In this document: piece after piece, positions 1 through 11,095 of the stretch | Position numbering within the stretch: the stretch's first letter is position 1 | How the letters are laid out: every line of letters starts with the position of its first letter | DNA from: Dactylorhiza incarnata | Lineage: Eukaryota; Streptophyta; Magnoliopsida; Asparagales; Orchidaceae | Length of the DNA: 64,000 nt | Assembly (NCBI GenBank): GCA_033032865.1 | Contig: JAWHQI010000185.1 | Coordinates: 5,146,001-5,210,000, forward strand | Reading direction: 5' to 3' | Program-made: the position numbers and the translations under genes | The notes under the pieces: generated by a model | What the model saw: only the letters and a program-made list of their open reading frames with translations | Database searches by the model: none | What the model was told of the DNA's origin: nothing

Positions 1-925
1 TACCTGCTAGTAATGCTCAAAGCAAAAGAGACATCGGGTCGAGTACATAAGATTGCATACATGATTGACCTAATTGCCGAAGCATATGGAATCAACTTCA
101 TGCGGTCCTTATCTTCACAAGATTTTGGACACAGGTCCTTAGAGAGATTCACACCATGAGACATGGGCAAAAATCCTTTCTTGGACTCAAGCATGTTGAA
201 CCGCTTCAACACCTTCTCAATGTACGTACTCTGGGTCAAACCCAGCAACTTCTTCGATCTATCTCTATAGATCTTAATACCGAGTATGTAAGTCCCTTCA
301 CCCAAGTCCTTCATAGAAAAGCAGTTCCCTAGGTTGTTCTTAACAACTTTCAGGATAGGTATGTCATTCCCGATCAGCAGTATGTCATCTACATACAATA
401 TCAGGAAGACAACAATGCTCCCACTGATTCGCTTGTAAACACACGGTTCATCTTCATTCTTGACAAAATCAAACTCTTTGATCTCCTCATCAAAACGAAG
501 ATTCCAACTTCTAGAGGCCTGTTTCAATCCATAGATGGACCTATTCAGCTTGCATATTTAGTGGCTTCACTTGGGGATACAAAACCCTCGGGTTGTGTCA
601 TGTACACTTCCTCAAGGAGGTTTCCATTTAGGAAAGCCATTTTGACATCCATCTGCCAGATCTCGTAGTCATAATACGCAGCAATAGCAAGCAATATCCT
701 AAAGGACTTTACCATGGCAACAGGGGAAAAGGTCTCATCATAGTCAACACCATGAATTTGCTTGAAACCCTTAGCCACTAGTCGCCCTTTGAATGTCTGT
801 ACATTCCCATCCATGTCGGTCTTCTTCTTGAAGACCCACATGCACCCTATGGGTCGTACCCCTTCAGGTGGTTCCACCAAGTTCCAAACTTGGTTTGTAT
901 ACATGAAGTCCATTTCGGATTTCAT
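1..925 (-). pseudogene. Cop1 reverse transcriptase domain, 5' two thirds
   Basis: RVT_2-type reverse transcriptase of copia elements. It begins with the hallmark W-LVEPPEG, then KWVF-like and KGRLVAKGF blocks, D-ETFSPVA and QMDVKMAFLNG (the first catalytic Asp). The YVDD active-site motif is encoded at about 383-397. A TAG at 935-937 replaces the Trp codon of the conserved KWLEAMKSEM block, and a 1-nt frameshift near 550 separates the part carrying the first catalytic Asp from the YVDD part. It continues off the left edge. The protein would copy the element RNA in virus-like particles, but this copy cannot make it. Confidence 0.9.
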
Positions 926-934
926 AGCCTCAAG

Positions 935-1947
935 CTATTTGTCGGAGTCCGGTCCATTCATAGCCTCTTGGTAGGTCGCTGGTTCATCATCATGATCCAT
1001 AAGCAACACATTACCTATTTGAGACACGAGAAATCCATATCTCTCAGGCTCAAATCTTGGTCTACCAGATCTACATAGGACTTGTGTCTCTTGAGCAGGT
1101 TCTCTAGCTACAACATCTTGTAGTCCTTGCTCAGAATCCAATTCTGGTTCATTCACTACTTGTGGTTCTTGAACTTCTTCAAGTTCTACCTCTTGCGTCT
1201 TTCTTGATAAGAACTCTTTCTCCAAGAAGACACCCGTCCTTGCGACAAACACTTTGCCCTCAGACGGTAGGTAAAAGTAATATCCTTTCGTTTCCTTAGG
1301 ATATCCCACCAGATAACACTTATCTGATTTGGGTTCCAGCTTGTCAGGCATTTGACGTCGTACGTATGCCTCACATCCCCAAATTTTAATGAATGACATA
1401 CTAGGACGCTTCCTAGTCCATATCTCATATGGTGTCTTTAGAACCGTTTTTGTCGGAGCGCGATTCAGTGTCATTGCAGCAGTCTCTAAAGCAAAACCCC
1501 AAAAGGAAACAGGCAAGTCTGCATGACTCATCATCGATCATACCATGTCTAACAGAGTACGATTTCTCCTCTCAGACACACAATTATGCTGCGGTGTCCT
1601 AGGTGGAGTGAGCTGTGATACAATACCATACTCTTTCAGATGATCACGGAACTCATGACTCAGGTATTCGCCACCTCGATCAGATCGGAGTGCTTTACCT
1701 TTTTACCCAATTGGTTCTCCACTTCATTCTTAAACTCTTTGAACTTTTCAAAAGTTTCGGATTTGCACTTCATAAGATATACGTATCCGTATCTACTGAA
1801 ATCATTAGTAAATGTATCGAAGTAGAAATACCCACCCCTAGCCATAGAACTCATGGGTCCGCATACATCACTATGTACTATACCCAAAAGATCCTCAGCC
1901 CTCTCAGTATAACCAGTGAATGGGGCTTTAGTCATCTTGCCTAACAA
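935..1947 (-). pseudogene. Cop1 integrase core and C-terminal region
   Basis: The upstream piece (1660-1947) carries the start of the rve core: HSDVCGPM, with the first catalytic Asp, and TFTNDFSRYGYVY. A frameshift near 1660 destroys the DRGGEY region. The downstream piece (935-1534) has the LPVSFWGFALETA and copia C-terminal (RPSMSFIKIWGCEAYVR) blocks. A TGA at 1538-1540 replaces an Arg codon, as comparison with CopH around 11690 shows. It would join the cDNA to host DNA but is non-functional. Confidence 0.88.
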
Positions 1948-1968
1948 ATAAGACTCGCATCGCTCAAA

Positions 1969-2862
1969 TTATTCATAATCAAATGAGTCCAATAGTCCAT
2001 CTTTATAGAGCTTGGATATGTGCTTCTCGTTTATATGGCCCAAACGACAATGCCAGAGATATGTAGGATTTGAGTCATTTGTTCTTAGTCTTTTATTGTT
2101 ATCTACATTATAGATCGGATGGTCCAGGTTCAAAACATAAAGACCATTAAACAATTGAGCTACAGCATAACAAACATCATTCTTAAATATAGTACAACAA
2201 TTGTTCTTAATTATTAAAGAAAATCCAATCATGTCTAAGCATGAAATGGATATAATGTTTCTAGTTATGGCCGAAACAAAATAACAATTATTAAGTTCTA
2301 TTACAAGCCCACTGGGCAAAGAAAGACGGTAAACCCCTACGGCTACAGCAGCAACTCTTGCTCCATTGCCGACGCGCAGGTCCACCTCTCCTTTACTTAG
2401 CAATCTCCTCCTTCCCAGTTCCTGCACATTTGTACAAATGTGAGAACCATATCCGGTATCCAATACCCAAGATGAAGGAGCAGAAAGGTTTATCTCTATA
2501 ACGTAAATATTCGAAGAGGAAGTCATACCTCCCTTCATTTTCTGCAGACCCTCAATGTACGAAGGACAATTCCTCCTCCAATGACCAGCCTTGCCACAGT
2601 GGTGGCATTTCCCTTCCTTTACGGTGTTCTTCTTTTTCAGTGCAGAAGATTTGGGCTCAAGATGTGACTTAGGTCCCACCTTCGTCTTCTTGAAGCCCTT
2701 GGCCTTACCCTTGCCTTTATGTACCATCAATATGGGACTAGCAGGCTTGGCCTTCTTCATGTTTATCTCGGCAGTTCGCAACATGCCTAGGAGCTCGGGC
2801 AGTGTCTTGTCTATTTCATTCATCTTGTAGTTCAAGACGAACTGCTCATAACTATCCGACAA
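1969..2862 (-). pseudogene. Cop1 Gag C-terminus, zinc knuckle, protease and pre-integrase
   Basis: About 297 codons stay open. The Gag part ends in a basic region and a CCHC knuckle (CHHCGKAGHWRRNC, about residues 86-99), which binds genomic RNA. Next comes a retropepsin start, SSWVLDTGYGSHICTNVQ, with the catalytic D-T-G at about residues 135-137. The gag_pre-integrase block is YLWHCRLGHINEKHISKL. Stops at 2866-2868 and 1969-1971 bound the open stretch and interrupt what was one polyprotein. The listed start is not an initiation site. Confidence 0.9.
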
Positions 2863-2988
2863 CGATTACAGGATAAGATCTGTGGCCAACTCTTGAACCA
2901 GAGGAAAACCCAGTCTCTCCAGGTTCTCTATATACCCAATCACCTTGAGTACGTGAGTACCAACTGAGTCTCGAGCTCCCATTTTGCA

Positions 2989-3360
2989 CTAAAATAATGC
3001 CTTCGTGACATCGAACCTATCTTGACGAGCTTGCCCTTGAAACATTTTCTTTAGGTGCTCGTCAATCTCCTTGCACCCCATGTTCTCGTGTTGCTTCTGA
3101 AGCTCAGAGTTCATGGTGGCAAGCATAAGGCACTCGACGTCTAAGGCGTCATCGGTATACTTCTTATAAGCATCGTTATCAACATGGGACGAGTTCCCGG
3201 TCGGCACCTCGGGGGCTTCTTCTTCCAAGACGTAGAGCTTTCGCTCTTGCCTGAGAACAATTCTCAGGTTCCTGTACCAGTCCATGTATTTCGTCCCACT
3301 TAGCTTGTCCTTCTCAAGGATAGCTCTCAGGGACAAGGTGGAATGTGAACCACTTGCCAT
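2989..3360 (-). pseudogene. Cop1 Gag N-terminus (UBN2/copia-type Gag)
   Basis: The ATG at 3358-3360 opens a Gag beginning MASGSHSTLSLRAILEKDKL, followed by KYMDWYRNLRIVLRQERK. This is the standard N-terminus of plant copia Gag polypeptides of this type. It would form the capsid around element RNA. The frame is lost near 2989, about 120 bp before the next readable Gag segment. The LTR and primer site lie about 1.1 kb upstream on the same strand, as expected for the first gene of the element. Confidence 0.88.
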
Positions 3361-4477
3361 GGAATTCTACAAGAATTCATGCAGAATTTAATCAGTACCA
3401 AAATTTCAAATTACAATTTATTTTAATTTGGACTTCAATTAAATACTCCCACTATTTTATTCAAACTGATAGCCCTCACTATCAATTCGGAGAGTTCATG
3501 CGAGCTACTCTCTTAGTGGATAAGACCCGTATTTCATCAACACAATGAGTCAGCTTTGGCTTTTCTCTCACTATACAGTTATTTAGGTAGACAACGCTTG
3601 CCAATTGCATCCTCATGCAACTCTTGTATGGTTGGTGAATAACTCCTTATTCGCATCCATCATATGGTGTATGCCAACCCTATGCCTCTAGGCACTCAAC
3701 CTTTGAGGTCACCTAGTTAAGTTAGACCCGATGTCGACAATGGGATATCACAATTATCCGCTCGCACCCTTACCAAGATAGATTAATGCACCTTGCTTTG
3801 GCAAGCCCACATTTCATCGATCGAGGCAGGAAGAGTGTCATCCATCGGAAGGCATCCGAACACTTAATATTTGATGAAGGGATTTTTAATAATAGGTTAA
3901 CACTTAACCATGATCAACATTTGATCAGTGTGCACATCCACAGAAAAACAGGCTTTCTAAAAATCCACATGCATCCCTTATGTGCACAACATAAGACTAT
4001 CAACCTTTGATAGACGAAAAGGCTAAATCTGGACATTTAGAACTCTTCCAAATCTTCAGATTTACATGCATTGGACAAAGGCATAGACAACTCGACCTAA
4101 AGCTGTAGACAAGCTCGTCTCTCATTGTTGGATTCAAAATCCAAAACAATACAAGGGTTCATTAACCACTTGAGGGACGGTTACTGCTAAGGCGACAACA
4201 ATTTCTAACAATTAGAAATTACCATGAAATCCCAGACATTCCTGGCGGGGTTCCAAGGGGCCACGCCCCTGGCGGGGTCTTAGGGGCAGAGCCCCTAACG
4301 GGGTGCGGGGCAGAGCCCCCTCCAAAATTTTCAAAATCACCACCGAATTCCCTTGGAAAAATCATCAACTTTTGATGTTCGAGGAAGAAATCTTGGCATT
4401 TAGAACGCTTCCAAATACCTAGATTTGCACGTACTGGAATAACCTAACTTCTGAAACAACATTCATGGTCGCAACCT
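3361..4477 (-). other. Cop1 untranslated leader
   Basis: This 1.1-kb stretch between primer site and gag has no coding signal. It includes a GC-rich patch at about 4240-4320 with two copies of the hairpin GGGGC-AGA-GCCCC (4283-4295 and 4307-4319), set in otherwise AT-rich sequence. Leader hairpins are typical places for RNA dimerisation or packaging, but that role is inferred here. Confidence 0.7.
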
Positions 4478-4490
4478 ATCTCTGATACCA
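4478..4490 (-). other. Cop1 primer-binding site (initiator tRNA-Met type)
   Basis: The minus strand reads TGGTATCAGAGAT immediately inside the LTR. This matches the usual copia primer site TGGTATCAGAGC at its first 11 positions, one base separating it from the LTR end. Confidence 0.9.
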
Positions 4491-4970
4491 CTGTTGGGTT
4501 TTCTACAACCATACATCATATGTAGGCGCAGCGGAAATAAAGAGAACAACCCAAAAGAGTTTGGATCGGGGCATGAACATTGAATCAAGAAGTTAATCAA
4601 AACTACTAGGTATGAAAATTACCTTTGCGGGATTGGATCAAATCCAACCTAGATGCTCCAAGAGAAATCTGAAATCTGCTTTGAGTTCTTCAAGGATCGA
4701 AATAGATTGATCCCTCTACAGAAGTCCACACAAGCGATGAAGAACCCTAGCTTCTTGTCGCACAAGAACTAGGTCGGAGAAGGAAGCTCCAACGTCCTCA
4801 CAGACTGCTAGGTCCGATCCAGAGGAGGCGGCGACCGGTGGCGGCGATTAGCGGCGGCGGAACGTTGATCAGCGGACGGAATGAGAATAGCCGGAACACT
4901 TCCGTCGTCTGTTCTCTCGCGAAAAGGCTCGATCTAAAAAACTGTGTATATATCGAAGCCCTAATCACGT

Positions 4971-4980
4971 CCTTTTATAC
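4971..4980 (-). promoter_or_regulatory. Cop1 LTR TATA box
   Basis: Minus strand GTATAAAAGG, about 60 bp downstream of the U3 repeat array and about 550 bp into the LTR. This is the expected place for the element promoter. Confidence 0.65.
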
Positions 4981-5041
4981 GCAAGGCATAAAATCGATTA
5001 TCCGCAGACCAGAGGGAAAAACAGAAAATCTGTCCAGATTT

Positions 5042-5330
5042 ACATTCGCCGAATTCGACTAATGATATTTGCCGAATTCGACTAATGACATTCGCCGAAT
5101 TCGACTAATCATTCGGCTATATAAATTCGGCGAAACCATTTCGTCGAAATGACCCGATTCGGCTAAACCCTTTAGTCGAATCTGTAATAAATTCGGTTAA
5201 TCATATTAGCCGATTTCTTTAGTCGAATCAACATAATTCGGTTAATCACATTAGCCGAATTTGACATAATTCGGTTAAACCCTTTAGCCGAATTTGTCAT
5301 GAATAAATCCATTCGTTTAAACCCTTTAAA
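5042..5330 (-). repeat. Cop1 U3 repeat array (GCCGAATTCGACTAAT / ATTCGGCTAA motifs)
   Basis: About a dozen imperfect 20-30 bp units built on GCCGAATTCGACTAAT and ATTCGG(C/T)TAA...TTAGCCGAAT. Many contain the palindrome CGAATTCG or pair with a neighbour. The array sits directly upstream of the TATA box on the element strand. Confidence 0.85.
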
Positions 5331-5531
5331 CGATTTCCCGTTGAGACATTCTCAACTTAATTCCAAGCAGTCACAGGATTGGTCCTCGACTCATATCCAA
5401 TATGAGTAAGGCCAACACAATCCTTTCTCCAATTTCTCCAAACGCTTTTATGTGCGACCCTATAGGCTCATATTGCGTTGGCAGCAAGACTAACTATTGA
5501 TTGCTTTGAGATCACCTCAGAAACTCCAACA

Positions 5532-6107
5532 GTGAGCTCTTGTGGTAATTGTGGTGTGAGTGTTTGGGTTTGCTACACTAGCAATTGCTAGGTGCGAGCT
5601 TTGTGATGAGGTGCTTGTGACCCTTATTCCGCCGGTGTGACTCACTCTATCCGCAAGCCTTCTCGTCCATCCGCGTAGCGAGGCGGTGTTAACGGCCCGT
5701 ATAATCCATCCGCCAAGCCAAGAGGTGCTAATGGCCCTCACTTATTTACACAGTTATTCTCACCTCATCCGCTTGCCTACTCGTCCATCCGCCTTGCGAA
5801 GCAGTGTATAGCGGCCTGCATAGTTTCCATCCGCCCGACGAAGTAGTGCATAGCTGACAGCATAGGAGTAGTTTAGTTTCATTTTTATTGCTTTCTATGT
5901 TCCAATCCAAGCCTTCCGCAATCCATCCGATCTAAAGGACTTCGATCTCAAGTCCTTCCTCAAAAGTAAACTCCACCTTACTGTGTTCCTTTGAGATCGA
6001 TACTTGGGGAAATTCGCCCATTTTATATTACTTGAACGATCGGTACACTGCCGTTTCGTGCAGCAGTCTCGCTACCGCCTATAACGGTGTGCTAGATTTG
6101 CGCATCA
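5532..6107 (+). repeat. Ath1 5' LTR, 3' portion
   Basis: Aligns throughout with 10085-10663 (for example GAGCTCTTGTGGTAATTGTGG at the left end and GATTTGCGCATCA at the right end). It ends in CA directly before the primer site. The first kilobase or so of the LTR is missing because Cop1 inserted here. Confidence 0.92.
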
Positions 6108-6112
6108 AGTTT

Positions 6113-6130
6113 TGGCTCCATTGCCGGGGA
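6113..6130 (+). other. Ath1 primer-binding site, degenerate
   Basis: TGGCTCCATTGCCGGGGA, five bases after the LTR. It differs at two positions from the TGGCGCCGTTGCCGGGGA seen intact in AthC and AthAB. In Athila-type elements this site is generally assigned to tRNA-Asp; the assignment is from family knowledge, not tested here. Confidence 0.85.
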
Positions 6131-6489
6131 ACACAGTCGTGTGAGTTATTGAGAGGGAGCGACAAGAGATAAAGTTCTTTTCCATTTGTATATCGCATTT
6201 GTTTTAATTTAGTGTTTGTAAATTCTCTTATTATCAGTTCTTAAGTATTTCAAAAATTAGGTTTCTGTTGATTTATTTTTTCCTTCGTGCATATTGAGTT
6301 ATTTTTCAACTTATATTAATTTTGAATCCATCTTTGCACCAATATGTATGCTTATCAACAATGTTGATGATGTAAATCGTTTATCATTCTAGTGATGATT
6401 GCCATTTAGCAAGCCATAACTATAATTTATATAGTTCATCGTAGGGAGAATCTAGATCTTCATACAATGAACCTACGAATTATAATTAT

Positions 6490-7437
6490 GCGTCCCCATT
6501 GCAAGCATCGCCTTCACTGGGTGGTTTGTCTTTTCCACAGTCAAAATCTACCGGGAAGCGCTGCTTGTGCTGTCGGAGTCTTGATCACGCATTGAAGGAC
6601 TGTGAGATATGGAAATTGCAATGGGAAGAGGATGGTGAGACATAGCTCATCACTATTCCAACATTCTCATATCATACTACTCCTCCAATCGTTGAGGACA
6701 TATACGCCATGTCCCCATATCCTCATGGGAGCACGATGGATGTGTCCACTAGAGTCGCTGTTGATCACTACGACGACCTTTTGGAGTTTTCTTCCTCTAT
6801 GGTGCCATCCTTTCCTATGGATTTTGTGTCTGATGATATTTCTTCACTCCTATCGGAGTCTATCTTAAGTCCTATTTCTACTCAGATATTTTCTTGTATC
6901 AGTATGCATGTATCTTCAGCTCTTATTGCCAAGTTACTAGATGTGCATAATGAGCCAATGGAGCCCGAAGCTGTGCCGAGTTTCACTGAGGAGGATATTT
7001 TCCTTAGTGAGTAGGTTTCTACCTCATCACCGGAGGAGAAGATCCAACTCATCACCGAAGTTCCTAGTTGCTCATATTCATCCTATAGTGCTCTTAACAC
7101 GGTCGACAATGAGTCTTTTGTGGAATCTGATGGGAGTGACACCGGGGCCACTCCTCCTGTGTTTGATTCTTTTAGTTCATCCATTTTATTTCCTAATCAT
7201 CTTTCTAACAATGCTGATATTGATAAAGTCATCATTCCTGCTCCCTCTCCTGCTTCAATTTCTGATATTTCATATATCCCCCTACAGCTGCATGAATTTT
7301 TGAACCCATTTTTGGGTGAATCTGAGTGGCAGCCTTGGAAGGAGAAGCAAATGGCAATGATGAATTCAATCACCTATTCCACCTCATCATCATTGCCTGC
7401 GTTTTCCTTGAAAGACTGGGTGCAGGGTGGTAAATGA
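6490..7437 (+). pseudogene. Ath1 small Gag-like zinc-knuckle ORF, broken
   Basis: One reading frame runs from about 6490 to 7437 with only two stops (TAG near 6643 and at 7012-7014). It encodes a CCHC knuckle at 6562-6603 (CLCCRSLDHALKDC, CX2CX4HX4C), then an acidic, Ser/Asp-rich tail with blocks such as DHYDDLLEFSSS and EPEAVPSFTEEDIF. No matrix/capsid-like region, protease or RT is present. AthAB encodes a comparable zinc-knuckle plus acidic-tail protein at 45377-46765. The presumed job is RNA binding during packaging; this is inference. Confidence 0.65.
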
Positions 7438-9013
7438 TACTTCATACATGACCGCCGATTGGAGGAGAGGAAGAGGATGAAGAAAGATGCAATTTGGAGA
7501 TGGAATGCCTCCGTTCTTCTCGTCTTCTGCTGTTAGGTCTTCGTACCCACTTCTTTTATTTATAGTTACTACTTTAAATCAGCTTATAGTTGATTATTTT
7601 GCTGATCATGTAATAATAATTAGGATTTATTAACTTTTGCTTTATGCTTAGACACTTATTAAAACTGCTTAATACAAGTATTTAGTCTTCGGACCCACTC
7701 TCATTTTAATTTTTCTTTGTCATGTGCACCACAACACCCACTTGAGCGCCCACTTATTTGTCGATGCGTCTCGGGTAAAATTTATTTGTTGTGTGTGATT
7801 GGAAGATCATGATGCTAGCATAAGATTGAGTGGTGGAGTAACATGTTGACTCTTGTAGTTCTCCTAGTTGAGTGCTCGCATCTCGTGTTGAAATTCTTGT
7901 AGAATTAGCTTTTTCTCAAGCATTTAGTTTTATAATTTTCTACTTGTGTGAGTGTTGCTTATTCTACTCGTAATTCGTGAATCCAGTAGAATCTGACGGT
8001 AGTACAGGTGAGTGTGTAGACGATCGGTAGTGATGTATTGCTCGAGTCGGGAGGATGGATATTCTTTCTCGATGGCTAAGAACTTTCCCCTAGCGACTCT
8101 CGAAGCATGGGTATAGGTTATTTCATTTGTGCAAGTGTGATATAGGCCATTCTTTGGCCCGGTTGAGCCTTTGCACCATTCCTAAATGCTCTATCCTTGC
8201 TTAACCCTCTTGGGCTTAATCCCTACCGCTTGATTCAGCTCCGCCCTCAATTCACCATTGCCAAAATGACTATCCCAATCGCACACCAAATTCTGAGCTC
8301 AAGCAATTTATACATTTAAAAGTTGGGTGTTGAGTCTGTGTATATTTGTGTTTGTGGTGGCTTTGCGTTATTGAAAATATAGCTGTGTTTGTTATTATAT
8401 GTGCAAAGTTATGATTTTGAAAAGAGAAAAGAAAAAAATTGTGTAAAGAAATGAAAAAAAAGTGTTGTAAAGAAATGTATTTGGGATTAGGTGGTGTACA
8501 AACCCCATAGTTTCATGTTTAAGTTTGGGGGTGTGGTGTACACAATTTCATTATTGCCTTGGGATAGTGATTTTATTGTGAGCTCATTTGGTATAGGTGT
8601 GCTAAGCCCCCACATTTATCATTGTTTACCGCACCGTAGCCTAAGCCTAAATCATAACCTAAAGTCCTATTGATTCGCACTCTGAATTTAACTAGTGTCA
8701 TGGAGAGAGTGTGAACGGACAAGCTTATGGCCATCGTCATTGATGGATTTCTTTGGAGGTTGTCCCGATCCTCGATCTCTGGCAATATTCCACTTAGTGA
8801 TCGAGCTACTTTCCCCTTACGTGTGATTGAAGGATTCACCACGTTTCAAATTATGAGTAGCAATAACAAGTAGAAACGCAATTTAGAAAATTCTAATATA
8901 TTTCGCATGTTTAAAATATTTTTCTACTAAAATTTCAACGCGAGCGTGTAAGCGACTTCACATATTCAATTACTTCGCCAGCTCTTGATTTTTCTAGTCA
9001 GCATGGGAGATAG
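7438..9013 (+). other. Ath1 noncoding 3' internal region, shared with AthAB
   Basis: No supportable gene. From about 7780 to 8850 several blocks match 47240-48250 in AthAB: GGTATTCTTTCTCGACGGCTA-like sequence, CTCGAAGCAT, TGGCCATCGTCAATGATGG and TTCTTTGGAGG. Conservation in two elements with unrelated LTRs suggests a cis-acting role. 8506-8541 also carries AAGTTTGGGGGTGTGG, a PPT-like motif inside the element. Confidence 0.65.
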
Positions 9014-9050
9014 TTTGCTCGGGATGAGCAAATGAGTAAGTCTAGGGGTG
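9014..9050 (+). other. Ath1 pre-PPT hairpin and polypurine tract
   Basis: Stem TTTGCTC / GAGCAAA with loop GGGAT (9014-9032), then TCTAGGGGTG (9041-9050) directly against the LTR start. The PPT primes plus-strand DNA synthesis. AthAB has the same arrangement at 48405-48442. Confidence 0.75.
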
Positions 9051-9359
9051 TGATGAGTCTGATTTATATAGTGTTTTTCGGACTCATCTGGGCTAGTTTT
9101 CACTCACATGCACTTCATTTTTAGTTCATTATTGCTTGTATTTCACTTGAACACATTTTTTCACAAAGTGCACTCTTTGGGCCCATTTTGGTGTGCAATT
9201 GCGCGCAATGTTTGTTGGGGGTAATCACATGGTGCTCCCCAACCCTTTTTCTGTATTTGGATTGAGCTGGAAGGGTTTTAGCAACTGTGTGATTGCTTTT
9301 TGGTGCTGCGCAGGTGGATAGATCATCCATTATGCCTAGATTTCATGTCTGCATGAATT

Positions 9360-9580
9360 GCACGGTCGTGTGTTTCCTTAACGCATGATCGCTCCGACCG
9401 TGCGCGTTCATCTATGGCCCAAAATAACATTCTGGATTTGGTCGTGCGTTTTGTTCACGCACGGTTGGTTTACCCGTGCGTGAGTAAAATCGGACGAACT
9501 CCTCTTTTATATGAAAAATTTATGTTTTATTTTGTTCACGCACGGTCGTGCGTTTCTAAAACGCATGGTTGTGCATGAAC
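9360..9580 (+). repeat. Ath1 U3 dyad repeats (CGCACGGTCGTGCG)
   Basis: At least six copies or half-copies of GTTCACGCACGG / CCGTGCGTGA / ACGCATG, including the near-perfect dyad CGCACG-GT-CGTGCG at about 9539-9553. Located just before the putative TATA box. Confidence 0.8.
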
Positions 9581-9598
9581 AAAATTCTGCAACTTTTC

Positions 9599-9605
9599 TA
9601 TTTAA
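9599..9605 (+). promoter_or_regulatory. Ath1 LTR TATA-like box
   Basis: TATTTAA directly after the dyad array, in the same context as TATTTAAAG in the SireD LTRs. No transcript evidence is available. Confidence 0.5.
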
Positions 9606-10663
9606 GCTGTAATTTTTAGGTTTTCAAAGGACCGAACTGATACGCGATTTCTTCCGCCAGAAGGGGAGACTTCTCCGTTTTGTTCCACTATTCCTCCCCC
9701 TTTTGCCCGAGGCCACCTCGCATCATCCAAGCGTTTCAAGGAGAGGATTATACACTCATCTTCATCGCCAAGCAAGGAGTTCTTCGCATCGGACGTGGCC
9801 AGATTGTAGTTTACCAGAGAAGACGGGTCCATTGGGTGGAAGTGATAGCCTTCCTCTACCCTAGACGAAAGTTGGGACCAAGCTAGGACGCAGATTGACG
9901 CCCCAACGATTCCTACCGTGAATCTACAACAAGCCTCCGGATTCGGTTGTATCTTTTGCACTTTTCTTCTCTTGGACTATTGTTGTTAGTGTAATATTCT
10001 TTATTTGATGATGTTTGCACTCTACATTTGATTTAATCTTCATCTCATTGTTATGCAATGTAATTATTCTTGTATGAGTGTTTGAGGTGAGCTCTTGTGG
10101 TAATTGTGGTGTGAGTGTTTGGGTTTGCTACACTAGCAATTGCTAGGTGTGAGCTTTGTGATGAGGTGCTTGCGACCCTCATTCTGCCGGTGTGACTCAC
10201 TCCATCCGCAAGCCTTCTCGTCCATCTGCGTAGCGAAGTGGTTCTAACGGCCCATATAATCCATCCGCCAAGACAAGAGGTGCTAACGGCCCTCACTTCT
10301 TTCCGCAGTTACTCTCACCTCATCTGCTTGCCTACTCGTCCATCTGCCTTGCGAAGAAGCGCATAGCAGCCTGCATAGTTTCCATCCGTCCGGCGAAGCA
10401 GTGCATAACGACATGCATAGTAGTAGTTTAGTTTATTTTCTATTGCTTTCCATGTTCCAAAATCCAAACCTTCTGCAATCCATCCGATCTAAAGGACTTC
10501 GATCTCAAGTCCTTCCTCAAATGTAAACTCCACATTACTGTGTTCCTTTGAGATTGATACTTTGGGAAATTCGCCCATTTTATATTACTTGAACGATCGG
10601 TACACTTCCATTTCGTGTCACAGTCTCTCTACCGCCTATAGCTGGTGCTAGATTTGTGCATCA

Positions 10664-11095
10664 CCCCTATACATCGAGGATCTGAAGAAGAAGGGAAGTG
10701 TGACTTTCACTTCAGGTATTTTTGTTATAGAAATTAACATGCCTGCTCCTTCATCTTGGGTATTGGATATCGGATGTGGTTCTCACATTTGTACAAATGT
10801 GCAGGACCTGACAAGGACAAGACTGCTAGGTAAAGGAGAGGTGGACCTGCGCGTTGGAAAAGGAGAAAAAGTTGCTGTCGTTGTCATAGGAATGTACCAT
10901 CTTTCCTTGCCCACTGGGCTTATTATAGAACTTGATAATTATTATTTTGTTCCTTCTATAACTAAAAACATCATTTCTATTTTATGTTTGGACATGATTG
11001 GTTTTTCTTTTATTATAAGGAACAATTGTTGTTCTATTAATAAAAATGATCTTTGTTATGGCGTTGCTCAATATTTAATGGCTTATATGTTTTGA
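10664..11095 (+). pseudogene. CopH Gag end and protease
   Basis: Starts in the segment just after the Gag zinc knuckle (YIEDLKKKGS) and continues into SSWVLDIGCGSHICTNVQDL. This is the same protease start as in Cop1, but with D-I-G instead of the catalytic D-T-G, so it is probably inactive. A frame change near 11060-11095 separates it from the next segment. Confidence 0.85.

Larger units (their letters stand above)
1..5531 (-). mobile_element. Cop1: Ty1/copia retrotransposon, 5' LTR to RT (cut by window edge)
   Basis: Read on the minus strand the order is 5' LTR (4492-5531), tRNA-iMet-type primer site, Gag, protease, integrase and RT, which is the Ty1/copia order. RNase H and the 3' LTR lie off the left edge. 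The frame is broken by stops at 2866-2868, 1969-1971, 1538-1540 and 935-937 and by frameshifts near 1660 and 550, so it is dead. Its right end (5531) abuts sequence (5532 on) whose uninterrupted counterpart is at about 10080-10663. Cop1 is therefore nested inside the 5' LTR of Ath1. CopH at 10664-12183 is a second copy of the same family in the opposite orientation. Confidence 0.93.
4492..5531 (-). repeat. Cop1 5' LTR
   Basis: 1040 bp bounded by TGTTGG...CCAACA, with the primer site next to one end. The TATA box is at 4971-4980 and a repeat array occupies 5042-5330. The right end at 5531 meets GTGAG. The intact Ath1 LTR reads TTGAGGTGAGCTC here, so GTGAG is the likely target duplication, though its partner is outside the window. 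Confidence 0.9.
5532..10663 (+). mobile_element. Ath1: non-autonomous Athila-like gypsy element
   Basis: Remnant 5' LTR (5532-6107), degenerate Athila-type primer site, one broken zinc-knuckle ORF, a long noncoding 3' region, PPT and a full 3' LTR (9051-10663). There is no protease, RT, RNase H or integrase, and the internal region is under 3 kb, so movement required proteins in trans. The front of the 5' LTR lies left of Cop1, outside the window. The right end (10663) interrupts CopH within gag-protease. Confidence 0.85.
9051..10663 (+). repeat. Ath1 3' LTR
   Basis: 1613 bp from TGATGAGTCTG to GTGCATCA. The 3' third matches the 5' LTR remnant. It contains a CACGCACGGTCGTGCG-type dyad array (9360-9580) followed by TATTTAAG at 9599. 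It is followed by CopH sequence at 10664. Confidence 0.92.
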
